DNA of 7,265 bases from RYN-431 sp036388295 (GCA_036388295.1 DASVSC010000085.1:1-7265), one strand, 5' to 3'; positions 1-7,265 are shown, counted from the stretch's first letter. Translations and numbers: made by a program. Notes: generated by a model not told the origin, from the letters alone.

Positions 1-573
1 TTCGCCGACGCTTTCGGCGACCGTCGCGTGCTCGGCGCGATCGCCTACACCTGTATTAACCGCGTGGGACCCGCCGAGATTGACCACACGGCCCACGGCC
101 TGGTCCGCATCGGCGCATTCGCGAACGCCGACCCCGCCACGGCCGAGGCGGTCGCAGCCCTTATGCGCGACGCCCGAATCGACGCGGCGGCGGTCAACGA
201 TCTGCATCATTATCGCTGGCAGAAACTCGTGTGGAACATCCCCTTCAACGGCTGGGGCGCGGTGATGGACCGGCATACCCAACAGTTACTCGACACGCCC
301 GGCGGCGAACGGCTGATTCGCGACACGATGGAAGAAGTCGTCCGCGCCGCGGCCGCCGTGGGCGTGGCCTTGGAAGCCGGCATCGCCGACGACCAGATCG
401 GGCGCACACGGCAGATGGGGGCGTATCACAGCAGCATGCAATTGGACCGGCAGGCGGGGCGGGCGATGGAAGTCGACGCCGTTGTGGCCGAACCGTTACG
501 CCGGGCGAAGGCCGCGGGATGCGGGCCGCTGCCGAACATTGAATCGATGCTGGCGTGCCTGCGGACGTTTTGA
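1..573 (+). CDS. panE: 2-dehydropantoate 2-reductase (ketopantoate reductase), C-terminal part, cut by left edge
   Basis: This is the 3' part (190 codons) of a ketopantoate reductase, which in the known family uses NADPH to reduce 2-dehydropantoate to pantoate in pantothenate/CoA synthesis, in the cytosol. The frame is open from base 1, and the GTG at 28 lies inside the domain, so the real start and the Rossmann NADPH domain lie to the left of the window. The visible part opens with the strand containing RVLGAIAY...NRVGP, typical of the inter-domain region. The C-terminal helical domain holds WQKLVWNIPFNG: the Lys (223-225) followed by Asn at +4 and +8 matches the catalytic/substrate-binding K-N-N pattern of the E. 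coli enzyme. Later SSMQLD and MEVD (Glu at 469-471) match the segment with the conserved Ser and Glu. It ends at TGA 571-573. No other pantothenate gene is nearby, and PanE-like paralogues with other 2-oxo acid substrates exist, so the exact substrate is inferred. Confidence 0.88.
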   Translation, partial: FADAFGDRRVLGAIAYTCINRVGPAEIDHTAHGLVRIGAFANADPATAEAVAALMRDARIDAAAVNDLHHYRWQKLVWNIPFNGWGAVMDRHTQQLLDTPGGERLIRDTMEEVVRAAAAVGVALEAGIADDQIGRTRQMGAYHSSMQLDRQAGRAMEVDAVVAEPLRRAKAAGCGPLPNIESMLACLRTF

Positions 574-651
574 GGTACGTCGCGGATAAAATGGCGGACT
601 TATCTGGTGCTGGCGAAGCGACTCCCACCTTGTCGTCGTGGACGCTTAACG

Positions 652-667
652 ACGCCGCATACGGCGT
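652..667. terminator. Small perfect hairpin between convergent genes, possible terminator
   Basis: In the 107-bp gap between the convergent panE-like gene and the amidohydrolase, ACGCCG (652-657) and CGGCGT (662-667) form a 6-bp perfect stem with a 4-base loop. Its place between two gene 3' ends suits a bidirectional terminator. No T-run follows on either strand, so it is not a classical intrinsic terminator, and a 6-bp GC stem can arise by chance in such DNA. I see no gene in the rest of 574-680. Confidence 0.25.
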
Positions 668-680
668 GCTGGAGTTCGCT

Positions 681-1643
681 CTAAACGATCTTGGCGGGCG
701 GCTTGGCCCGACACATCAGCGTCGCGGCGCGATCGAAGTACGCGTCGTCCAGGCCGAGTTTTCGTTTGATCGCCATGTCGCGCCGGAGCCAGTTCGGCTG
801 TTCGATCTGCCGCAATGCCTCGACCGGCCCCAGCCGCGTGACCGGCGGGACGGGCGGCACCGGCCAGTCGCTGCCGTGCACCAGCTTGGCCCGCAGGCGG
901 TCGTCCTTGAGCAGCGTGCGGTACGCGTACGACCGCGTCGGCAGATTCAATGCGGCGGTATCGCCGTAGAAGCGTTCGTGCTCCAAGGCCATGCGGCACC
1001 ATTGCGGCAGATAATCCGGCTCGCGAAAGGTCGATCGGGTGCCGCAGTGAGCGGCGATCACCGTCACACCGCGCCGCACCGCCGGCAGCAGCAGCGTCGG
1101 GTCGGCCAGGTGGTTGACGTTCGGCAGCATCTTCTCGCCGCCGGTGTGGCTGAGCAGCGGCAGGCCGTAATGGGCGAGCGCGTCGTAAAAGGCGAAGCAC
1201 TTCGGGTGGCTGGGGTCGATGCCCTGCGTGATCGGCAGCCATTTGATCAGCACGGCCCCGCCGCGGACGCAGCGTTCCAGTTCTTCCAGCGCGTCGCGGC
1301 GGTACGGGTGAATGCTCGCGCCGAACAACAGCTTCGGGTGGCGGCCGACCAGCATGCGGACGTAATCGTTATCGAGCGCCAGGTGCGTGTTCGCGTCGTC
1401 GCGGCGGCCGTCGAGGTCGTACACCGCGTCGAACGCCAGCAGCACCGCGGCGTCCAGTTCAGTGGCCTCGTTCAATTGAGCGACGAGTACGCGTTCGAGC
1501 GCTTCGTCCGTAGTGGCAGGATCGATGGGAACGCCGAAATGCTTGGCCAGGAGCCAGAACTGGGGCGACCGCAACAGCCGCGGTGACATCTCGCCGTGAC
1601 CGGGCAGCAGGGCAGAAAGATGGACGTGGCAGTCAATCCGCAT
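681..1643 (-). CDS. Metal-dependent amidohydrolase (amidohydrolase-2-like TIM barrel), substrate unknown
   Basis: A 320-residue cytosolic protein of the amidohydrolase superfamily, whose members are metal-dependent hydrolases, lactonases or decarboxylases. The metal-site residues appear in the expected order: HxH at His6/His8 (DCHVH) on strand 1, Lys134 (LIKWLP), His166 (LLSHTGGE), His199 (IAAHCG) and Asp259 (HGSDWP) on strand 8. The HxH only six residues from the start fixes the ATG at 1641-1643; the ribosome binding site there is weak (GAG about 8 bases upstream). Length suits the amidohydrolase-2 group. The whole set of ligands is present, so it is probably active. It lies 81 bases downstream of rhaB on the same strand, with a GC hairpin between them, so co-transcription is possible but not clear. 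Known members include sugar lactonases, which would fit a deoxysugar locus, but nothing in the sequence proves a substrate. The proline-rich PVPPVPPV at 261-268, right after the strand 8 Asp, is unusual and probably a loop. Confidence 0.85.
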   Translation of the reverse strand: MRIDCHVHLSALLPGHGEMSPRLLRSPQFWLLAKHFGVPIDPATTDEALERVLVAQLNEATELDAAVLLAFDAVYDLDGRRDDANTHLALDNDYVRMLVGRHPKLLFGASIHPYRRDALEELERCVRGGAVLIKWLPITQGIDPSHPKCFAFYDALAHYGLPLLSHTGGEKMLPNVNHLADPTLLLPAVRRGVTVIAAHCGTRSTFREPDYLPQWCRMALEHERFYGDTAALNLPTRSYAYRTLLKDDRLRAKLVHGSDWPVPPVPPVTRLGPVEALRQIEQPNWLRRDMAIKRKLGLDDAYFDRAATLMCRAKPPAKIV

Positions 1644-1689
1644 AAGGCTCGATGTGTGGCGGCGGATGCGAACGACGACCGCTTCGGCA

Positions 1690-1708
1690 CGGCCCGTTGG
1701 ACGGGCCG
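1690..1708 (-). terminator. Strong GC hairpin downstream of rhaB, possible terminator or mRNA-processing stem
   Basis: CGGCCCGT (1690-1697) and ACGGGCCG (1701-1708) make a perfect 8-bp stem with a 3-base loop, starting 16 bases beyond the rhaB stop and ending 46 bases before the amidohydrolase start. It would form in an rhaB transcript. No T-run follows, so intrinsic termination is uncertain; partial attenuation or protection of the rhaB 3' end would also fit. The call rests only on the inverted repeat and its intergenic position. Confidence 0.4.
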
Positions 1709-1724
1709 CGCCGGGGTTGCGTTC

Positions 1725-3194
1725 TTATCCTTTCACGTACGACCGGTACCGCTCGTAAGCCGCTTCGGTCGTCGCGCTCGTCTTGGGGTCGTACCGTTTC
1801 ACCGCAAAGCTGCGGCGAATGATGTCACGGCCGCTGGTCAGGTCCGCGACCGCGCCGGTGGCGATCGCCTGCACCAGAATGTTGCCCGACGCGGTGGCCT
1901 CCACGGGGCCGGCGATGACGGGGCGTTCGCAGACGTCGGCGGTCAGCTGGTTCAGCAGTTCGTTCTGAGCCCCGCCGCCGACGATGTGAATCACGTCGAT
2001 GCGCCGCCCGAGCACGTCTTCGAGGCTTTCGAGCGTTTGACGGTATTTGAGCGCGAGCGAGTCGAGGCAGGCCCGCACGAACGCGCCGCGGGTGCCGGGG
2101 TCGGGCTGGCCGGTCTTGCGGCAATATTCGGCGATCTTCTGCGGCATCATGCCGGGCAAGCGGAACGGGGCGTCGTCCGGGTCGATAATGGCCGCGAACG
2201 GCTTGGCCCGGCCGGCCATGCCGGTGAGTTCGCTGTAGCTGTGGTCGTAACCGTCCTTGGCGAACTGGCGGCGGCATTCCTGCACCAGCCATAGGCCCAT
2301 GATGTTTTTGAGAAAGCGGGTCGTTCCGCTGGCGCCGCCTTCATTGGTGTAATCGTACTGAAGCGTTTTGGCGTTGATCAGCGGGCCGGGCAGTTCGACG
2401 CCCATCAGCGACCACGTGCCGCTGCTGATGTAACACCAGCTTTTCCCCTCGGCCGGCACGGCTACGACGGCGCTGGCGGTGTCGTGGCCGGCCGTGGCGA
2501 TGACGGGGGCGGGCGCGATGCCGCATTCGTCGGCCACTTCCGCCAGCAGATTCCCCAGCACCGTGCCCGACGGCACCAGCGCCGGCAGCAGCTTCGCCGG
2601 GATGCCCAGCTTGGCCAGAAGCTCCGTCGCCCAGGCCTTTTTCTGCGGGTCGTACATCTGGCTGGTCGAAGCGATCGACACTTCGGCCTTGGCTACGCCG
2701 CTGAGCAGGTAGTTGAACAAGTCCGGCACGAACAGCAGCGTCTCGGCGACGTCCAGCACCGGCGATTTCGCGCGGACCATCGACAGGATCTGGTACAGGG
2801 AGTTGATCTCCATGAGTTGGACGCCGGTGGCCTGAAAGATTTCCTCTTTCGAAGCGATTTTGAGCGCCGCCGCGAGCATGCCGTGCGTGCGCGGGTCGCG
2901 GTACATGACCGGATTGCCGAGCAATTCGCCGTTGGTGCCGAGCAAGCCGAAGTCGACGCCCCAGGTGTCGACGCCGATGCCGTCGAGTTTCGTGCCGCGG
3001 CAGTTCTTCAGGCCGGTCTTGACCTGTTCCCACTGGCCGAGCAAATTCCACTGCATTCGGCCGTTCAGCCGGCCGTTGGGGTTGGCGAATCGGTGCTTTT
3101 CCTCGAGGGTGAGTTTGCCGCCCGTGAGCGTGCCGAGCATGGCCCGGCCGCTCTCGGCCCCGATGTCAAAAGCCAGGTATTTTCCGTCCGCCAT
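1725..3194 (-). CDS. rhaB: L-rhamnulokinase (FGGY carbohydrate kinase family)
   Basis: Rhamnulokinase phosphorylates L-rhamnulose with ATP to L-rhamnulose 1-phosphate, the second step of L-rhamnose breakdown after isomerase RhaA and before aldolase RhaD, in the cytosol. From the chosen start the protein is 489 residues, the length of E. coli RhaB. The N-terminal FGGY half shows FDIGAESGR (9-17, ATPase phosphate loop) and GVDTWGVDFG (74-83); the second half shows the catalytic base in AGHDTA (Asp238), SSGTWSLMG (257-265) and the nucleotide-binding VGGGAQNELL (405-414). The rhamnulokinase-specific DTWGVDF and EINSLYQ (129-135) argue against xylulokinase or glycerol kinase. The ATG at 3192-3194 is preferred over upstream codons because GGAGG (3201-3205, minus strand) sits 6 bases before it, and the fold begins at once. 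rhaA and rhaD are not in the window. It diverges from trpF across 80 bp, and the amidohydrolase lies downstream. Confidence 0.96.
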   Translation of the reverse strand: MADGKYLAFDIGAESGRAMLGTLTGGKLTLEEKHRFANPNGRLNGRMQWNLLGQWEQVKTGLKNCRGTKLDGIGVDTWGVDFGLLGTNGELLGNPVMYRDPRTHGMLAAALKIASKEEIFQATGVQLMEINSLYQILSMVRAKSPVLDVAETLLFVPDLFNYLLSGVAKAEVSIASTSQMYDPQKKAWATELLAKLGIPAKLLPALVPSGTVLGNLLAEVADECGIAPAPVIATAGHDTASAVVAVPAEGKSWCYISSGTWSLMGVELPGPLINAKTLQYDYTNEGGASGTTRFLKNIMGLWLVQECRRQFAKDGYDHSYSELTGMAGRAKPFAAIIDPDDAPFRLPGMMPQKIAEYCRKTGQPDPGTRGAFVRACLDSLALKYRQTLESLEDVLGRRIDVIHIVGGGAQNELLNQLTADVCERPVIAGPVEATASGNILVQAIATGAVADLTSGRDIIRRSFAVKRYDPKTSATTEAAYERYRSYVKG

Positions 3195-3200
3195 ATTCAG

Positions 3201-3205
3201 CCTCC
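3201..3205 (-). promoter_or_regulatory. Ribosome binding site of rhaB
   Basis: On the minus strand GGAGG lies 6 bases before the ATG at 3192-3194. It decides the rhaB start and removes the 29 upstream in-frame codons that run to 3281, which would also overlap the trpF start. A possible -10 box, TACATT on the minus strand (3216-3221), would give a leader of roughly 15 bases that still holds this site. No good -35 is visible. Confidence 0.75.
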
Positions 3206-3238
3206 GCAGCACCGCAATGTAGCAGTGGCCCGTCGAAG

Positions 3239-3268
3239 TTGCGAGACGAAGCGGCCGCATCGTACAGT
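3239..3268 (+). promoter_or_regulatory. Candidate trpF promoter placed for a leaderless transcript
   Basis: TTGCGA (3239-3244) and TACAGT (3263-3268) are separated by 18 bases and match the sigma-70 type -35 and -10 hexamers at 3 and 4 of 6 positions. Only 6 bases separate the -10-like box from the trpF ATG at 3275, so initiation at the usual distance would fall on or next to the start codon. No Shine-Dalgarno motif precedes this ATG. The matches are modest and could be chance; the tie between box position and missing ribosome binding site is the reason to list it. Confidence 0.25.
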
Positions 3269-3274
3269 GGTAAA

Positions 3275-3955
3275 ATGTCACGCACGCGGGTGAAGTTCTG
3301 CGGAATGATGTCGCCGGCCGACGCCCGCGCGGCCGCGGACGCTGGTGCCGACGCGATCGGCATGGTCCTGCACGCGGACGCGCGCCGGCGCATCGATGAC
3401 ACGACCGCTGCCGCCATCCTGGCCGTGTTGCCGCCTTACGTCGCCGCCGTCGGCTTGTTCGTCGACGCGCCGGCCGAGCTCGTCCTCAATACCGCCCGCA
3501 CGCTCGGCCTCGCCACGGTTCAGCTGCACGGCGACGAGTCGCCGGCCGACGTCGCGGCGTTGCAGCCATTGCGCGTCGTGAAGGCCCTGCGCGTCGACAC
3601 GGCGTTTGAAGCGACGCTGGACCAATGGCGGGCGGCCGTCGAGCGCGACGCGCTGCCGAACCTGGCCGGCCTGCTGCTGGACGGGCCGGCGGGCGGCGGG
3701 AAAGGCATTGCGACCGACTTCGAACGGATCAGGCAGTTGCAGGACCGCGGCGCGTTCACGGGGCTGCCGCCGATTCTCATCGCCGGCGGGCTGACGCCGG
3801 ACAACGTAGGGCCGGTCGTTGAACGGCTACGGCCGTTCGCGGTCGATACGAGCAGCGGCATCGAAAGTGAGTTCGGGCGGAAGTCGTCAGAAAAAATGCG
3901 GGCGTTCGTCAAGACCGTGACCGATCGGCCGCTCGTTTACACCCGCGGCCACTGA
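3275..3955 (+). CDS. trpF: Phosphoribosylanthranilate isomerase
   Basis: TrpF carries out the Amadori rearrangement of N-(5-phosphoribosyl)anthranilate to the carboxyphenylamino deoxyribulose phosphate in tryptophan synthesis; it is a single-domain cytosolic TIM barrel. The 226-residue product has the family landmarks in order: VKFCGM with the catalytic base Cys9, VQLHGDE (82-88), VVKALRV (101-107), LLLD with the catalytic acid Asp136, a GGGKG phosphate-loop segment (140-144), LIAGGLTPDNV (168-178) and VDTSSGIES (190-198). The usual GTGK-FDW segment is altered here to GKGIATDFE, a moderate divergence. I chose ATG 3275 because KFCG must lie near the N-terminus; the upstream in-frame TTG at 3239 adds 12 residues with no family match. 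Neither start has a clear ribosome binding site. The gene stands alone: no other trp gene is in the window, and it is divergent from rhaB and convergent, with a 9-base gap, to the lipoprotein gene. Scattered trp genes are common in some phyla. Confidence 0.93.
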   Translation: MSRTRVKFCGMMSPADARAAADAGADAIGMVLHADARRRIDDTTAAAILAVLPPYVAAVGLFVDAPAELVLNTARTLGLATVQLHGDESPADVAALQPLRVVKALRVDTAFEATLDQWRAAVERDALPNLAGLLLDGPAGGGKGIATDFERIRQLQDRGAFTGLPPILIAGGLTPDNVGPVVERLRPFAVDTSSGIESEFGRKSSEKMRAFVKTVTDRPLVYTRGH

Positions 3956-3964
3956 CTTCCCGTT

Positions 3965-4864
3965 TCACGGAACGCCCGGCGTCTCTTCCCGCGTGAACGC
4001 GTGCGGGATAATCATGATCAGCCGTTCCGCCTGTTGGCTCGGCTGGGCTTCGACCAGGAATGTGCCGCCCAGCGTGTTCGGCTGACGGGCCTGGATTGAC
4101 GGCGCAACGATCAGCATCCGGTCGAGCGCCAAGTCCGCGGCCACGGTGACGTCGTACTGCGACTGCTCCGACACATAACTCAGTTCCCGGTCAGGGCGTC
4201 CCGGCGCGATCGCGTATTGAAGTTTCCGCTCCTTGGCCCGGACGCCGGGCGTGAGGGCGATGCGCACCCGCTCAGGGTTCCGCGGCGTGGTCTCGAAGGA
4301 AAAATAAAAGAAGTTATCGCAACGATCCCACGACCGCCCGACGAGTTCGTCCCGGCGGTCATGATAGAACACGACCTGATCCGGCACGTCCGATCGGACG
4401 GGGATTTCGACCTGGCGGCCGGCGACGCCGTTGTAGGTGGTGCGCTTACCGCCGCGGTCTTCGATGAACTTGCGAATCGTTTCCAGATCATTCAACGGCA
4501 GTTCGCCGACACGCATGCCGTTCTTCAACAGCTGCTGCCCTTCCGGCGTGGCCGGCTCGTCGACGCGTTTCCAGAAGCTTTCGTCGACCGACACGCTGTC
4601 GCGCGGCATCAGGATTTCCCAGATCTCGACCGTGTAGCGCAATGGCACAGCCCGGCGGGCGTCCTGCGGGGCGGTGGGCAGCGCCTCCGTCACCGGATCG
4701 GCCGGCCGCGTGGCGGGCACGAACGGCCGCAGGCGTTCCTGACGCGGCGACGGTTCGGCCGACGCGACGGGCGGTGGTGGCGCGGCCGCCTGACAACCGA
4801 TCAGACAAGCGGTCAGCAGCAGGCCGGTCCGGATCGCGACGCTAGGCGGCAGGGCGAACTTCAT
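3965..4864 (-). CDS. Predicted lipoprotein of unknown function
   Basis: I do not recognise the family. The 299-residue protein starts with a short signal peptide: basic residue at 12, hydrophobic stretch 14-23, and a lipobox LIGC ending at Cys24, so it should be exported and lipid-anchored. A Pro/Ala-rich linker follows (about 25-70), then a soluble mixed domain from about residue 74 (VPLRYTVEIWEIL). It includes SFWKRVDE (96-103), LLKNGMRVGELPLND (112-126) and a C-terminal part rich in alternating hydrophobic residues (VTVAADLALDRMLIVAPS, 239-256) ending in RLIMIIPHA (281-289). No catalytic motif or transmembrane segment beyond the signal is visible; Cys20 precedes the lipobox and Cys182 is the only cysteine after it. 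The C-terminal beta pattern loosely recalls beta-rich domains of secretion or pilus machinery, but that is a guess. Its ATG overlaps the argD-like stop by 4 bases (ATGA), with no good ribosome binding site of its own, so translation is probably coupled to that gene. Confidence 0.78.
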   Translation of the reverse strand: MKFALPPSVAIRTGLLLTACLIGCQAAAPPPPVASAEPSPRQERLRPFVPATRPADPVTEALPTAPQDARRAVPLRYTVEIWEILMPRDSVSVDESFWKRVDEPATPEGQQLLKNGMRVGELPLNDLETIRKFIEDRGGKRTTYNGVAGRQVEIPVRSDVPDQVVFYHDRRDELVGRSWDRCDNFFYFSFETTPRNPERVRIALTPGVRAKERKLQYAIAPGRPDRELSYVSEQSQYDVTVAADLALDRMLIVAPSIQARQPNTLGGTFLVEAQPSQQAERLIMIIPHAFTREETPGVP

Positions 4865-6045
4865 AGCGACTCGATGAAAGCGATCACGCGCGAAATGCCT
4901 TCGTCCCAGAGCGACTGGCTGATGTTGATCGGCGGCGCGAGTCGAATCACCCGGCGGGCGGTCAGGTTAATGATCAGCCCTTTCTCCAGCGCCCGCTCGC
5001 CGAACTGTTGCGGCTCGTCCTTCAGCTCGACGCCGATGAACAGGCCGTGGCCGCGCACGTCGGTCGCTTTGTCGCCGAGCGATTTGCGGAGCTTTTCCAT
5101 GCCGGTCGTGCCGAGCTTTTCGGCGTGTTCGACGAGATTTTCTTTTTCGATCACGTCGAAAATCGTGCGCGAGACGCTCATGCAGATCGGGTTCCCGCCG
5201 AGCGTGGAGCCGTGCTTGCCGGGCGTCAGCAGCGCGGCGAGGTGGGGCTTGGCGTACATCACGCCGACGGGCAGGCCGCCGCCGACGGCTTTGCCGAGCG
5301 TCATGATGTCCGGCTCGACGTCGCCCCACTGGTGGGCGAACCAGCGCCCGGTCCGGCCACAGCCGGTCCAGACTTCGTCGAAGATCATCGTCAGGTTGTT
5401 CTCGTCACACAGCCGGCGGACGCCGCGGACGTAGTCAGGCGCATATTCGTTGATGCCGCCTTCGCCTTGGATTGGTTCGAGAAGGACGGCGGCGGTTTCG
5501 TCGTCGATCGCTTCGCGCAGCGCGGCCAGGTCACCGGCTTCGATGTTGGCAAAGCCCGGTACGGCCGGGCCGAAGCCCTCTTTGACGGCGTTGTTGCCGG
5601 TGGCGGCGATCATGGCCAGCGAGCGGCCGTGGAAGCTTTTAGTCAATGAAATCGTCTTCCAACGCTTCCCGCTGTCGGCGAGGCCGCGCAGGCGGGCGAG
5701 TTTAACGGCCGCTTCGTTGGCCTCGAGCCCGCTGTGGCAGAAGAACGCCCGGCCGTCGAACGCGTGGGCCCGGATCTTTTCGGCGAACTCGATCTGCGGC
5801 GTGGTGTAGAGCGCGTTGCCGACGTGCCACAGCCGGCCGGCCTGCTCCGTGGCGGCGGCGACCAGGGCCGGATGGCAGTGCCCGAGCACGCACCCGCCGA
5901 ACCCGGCGAACAGGTCGAGGTATTGGCGGCCCTCGGAGTCCCAGACGTGGCTGCCTTCGCCGCGGACCATCACCACGGCCGCCCGGCCGTAGTTCTGGAT
6001 CAGCGACGTTTGTCCTCGGGTCAGCCAGTCCTGCGTGTCCGCCAT
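4861..6045 (-). CDS. argD: Class III (PLP) aminotransferase, acetylornithine aminotransferase-like
   Basis: ArgD-type enzymes move an amino group between N-acetylornithine and 2-oxoglutarate in arginine synthesis; relatives act on succinyl-diaminopimelate, ornithine or 4-aminobutyrate. The 394-residue cytosolic protein has every class III landmark: DLFAGFGGCVLGHCHP (44-59), CHSGLEANEAA (103-113, phosphate-binding loop), SFHGRS with Arg141, EPIQGEGG (190-197), IFDEVWTG with the PLP-ring Asp223, TLGKAVGGG with Schiff-base Lys252, and HGSTLGGNP (278-286). Length and lack of extra domains fit ArgD. DEVWTGCGRTG has Trp where ArgD commonly has Gln, so substrate is less sure than family. The ATG at 6043-6045 is chosen because AAGGAG sits 5 bases upstream and homology begins just after; the 73 upstream in-frame codons to 6264 run into the opposing oxidoreductase gene. 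The lipoprotein gene follows with a 4-base overlap. No other arg gene is in the window. Confidence 0.88.
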   Translation of the reverse strand: MADTQDWLTRGQTSLIQNYGRAAVVMVRGEGSHVWDSEGRQYLDLFAGFGGCVLGHCHPALVAAATEQAGRLWHVGNALYTTPQIEFAEKIRAHAFDGRAFFCHSGLEANEAAVKLARLRGLADSGKRWKTISLTKSFHGRSLAMIAATGNNAVKEGFGPAVPGFANIEAGDLAALREAIDDETAAVLLEPIQGEGGINEYAPDYVRGVRRLCDENNLTMIFDEVWTGCGRTGRWFAHQWGDVEPDIMTLGKAVGGGLPVGVMYAKPHLAALLTPGKHGSTLGGNPICMSVSRTIFDVIEKENLVEHAEKLGTTGMEKLRKSLGDKATDVRGHGLFIGVELKDEPQQFGERALEKGLIINLTARRVIRLAPPINISQSLWDEGISRVIAFIESL

Positions 6046-6050
6046 CGATT

Positions 6051-6056
6051 CTCCTT
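6051..6056 (-). promoter_or_regulatory. Ribosome binding site of the argD-like gene
   Basis: On the minus strand AAGGAG lies 5 bases before the ATG at 6043-6045. It fixes the start and rules out the longer reading frame to 6264. A TANNNT box (TAAACT, minus strand, 6065-6070) just upstream could be a -10 element giving a short leader that still includes this site, but no matching -35 is seen. Confidence 0.75.
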
Positions 6057-6067
6057 GGCCCCGAAGT

Positions 6068-6096
6068 TTACCACCCGGCGCACGGGCCGCTATCGT
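6068..6096 (+). promoter_or_regulatory. Candidate promoter of the oxidoreductase-gmd operon, placed for a leaderless transcript
   Basis: TTACCA (6068-6073) and TATCGT (6091-6096) lie 17 bases apart, each matching 4 of 6 positions of the sigma-70 consensus hexamers. The -10-like box is 7 bases before the ATG at 6104, so initiation would fall at or next to the start codon. No clear Shine-Dalgarno motif precedes that ATG. This repeats the arrangement upstream of trpF. The match is weak on its own. Confidence 0.3.
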
Positions 6097-6103
6097 GGGC
6101 GTC

Positions 6104-7265
<1,162 letters not shown>

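Noticed and set aside
555..1586. Long plus-strand reading frame (343 codons) opposite the amidohydrolase
   Set aside because: It is Arg/Gln/Val-rich with no recognisable motif and lies antisense to a gene with a full set of metal ligands; long antisense frames are expected in GC-rich DNA.
1725..3194. Possible rhamnose/fucose microcompartment locus, known from planctomycetes, because of rhaB
   Set aside because: No shell protein, aldolase, aldehyde dehydrogenase or regulator gene is in the window; the neighbours are unrelated.
3195..3281. Longer rhaB start at 3281
   Set aside because: The extra 29 residues do not look like the kinase N-terminus and a strong GGAGG marks the ATG at 3194, which gives the family length of 489.
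2484..3293. Plus-strand frame (269 codons) opposite rhaB and running into trpF
   Set aside because: Composition is of shadow type and rhaB on the other strand is certain; it also overlaps the trpF start in another frame.
3821..3838. Inverted repeat GAACGGC/GCCGTTC with a 4-base loop inside trpF
   Set aside because: It lies within well-conserved coding sequence near the C-terminal phosphate-binding region, and GC-rich coding DNA yields such stems by chance.
4217..5434. Long plus-strand reading frame (405 codons) opposite the lipoprotein and argD-like genes
   Set aside because: It crosses two real minus-strand genes, changes composition where they meet, and shows no domain; an antisense shadow.

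Overview
This is a GC-rich bacterial window with tightly packed genes. Eight protein genes cover almost all of it, two of them cut by the window edges. The largest gap, 574-680, is 107 bases, so no stretch over 300 bases lacks a gene. I see no tRNA, rRNA, CRISPR array, insertion sequence or phage gene. High GC, mixed gene orientation, strong G/C third-position bias and a lipoprotein of no family I can name would fit a planctomycete (Phycisphaerae-like) bacterium. That placement is an inference of modest confidence.

Layout from left to right: the C-terminal part of a 2-dehydropantoate 2-reductase (panE-like, +) ends at 573. It faces a metal-dependent amidohydrolase (-, 681-1643). Upstream of that on the same strand is L-rhamnulokinase (rhaB, -, 1725-3194), separated from it by 81 bases that hold a strong GC hairpin. 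An 80-bp divergent spacer leads to a solitary phosphoribosylanthranilate isomerase (trpF, +, 3275-3955). After 9 bases come two minus-strand genes transcribed from the right: an ArgD-like class III aminotransferase (4861-6045), then a predicted lipoprotein (3965-4864) whose ATG overlaps the aminotransferase stop as ATGA. A 58-bp divergent spacer leads to a Gfo/Idh/MocA oxidoreductase (+, 6104-7102) and, 11 bases later, the first 50 codons of GDP-mannose 4,6-dehydratase (gmd, +), cut by the right edge.

Most genes are central or sugar metabolism: CoA precursor synthesis (panE), rhamnose catabolism (rhaB, possibly with the amidohydrolase), tryptophan synthesis (trpF), arginine/ornithine-type transamination (argD-like) and nucleotide-sugar or polysaccharide synthesis (gmd with the oxidoreductase). 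They do not form one pathway. I found no convincing new defence, mobile or other unusual system. The points most worth a second look are the two divergent spacers, where the plus-strand gene has a TANNNT box 6-7 bases before its ATG and no ribosome binding site (possible leaderless mRNAs) while the opposing gene has a strong one; the overlap of an aminotransferase with an unrecognised lipoprotein; and the pairing of an amidohydrolase with rhaB.
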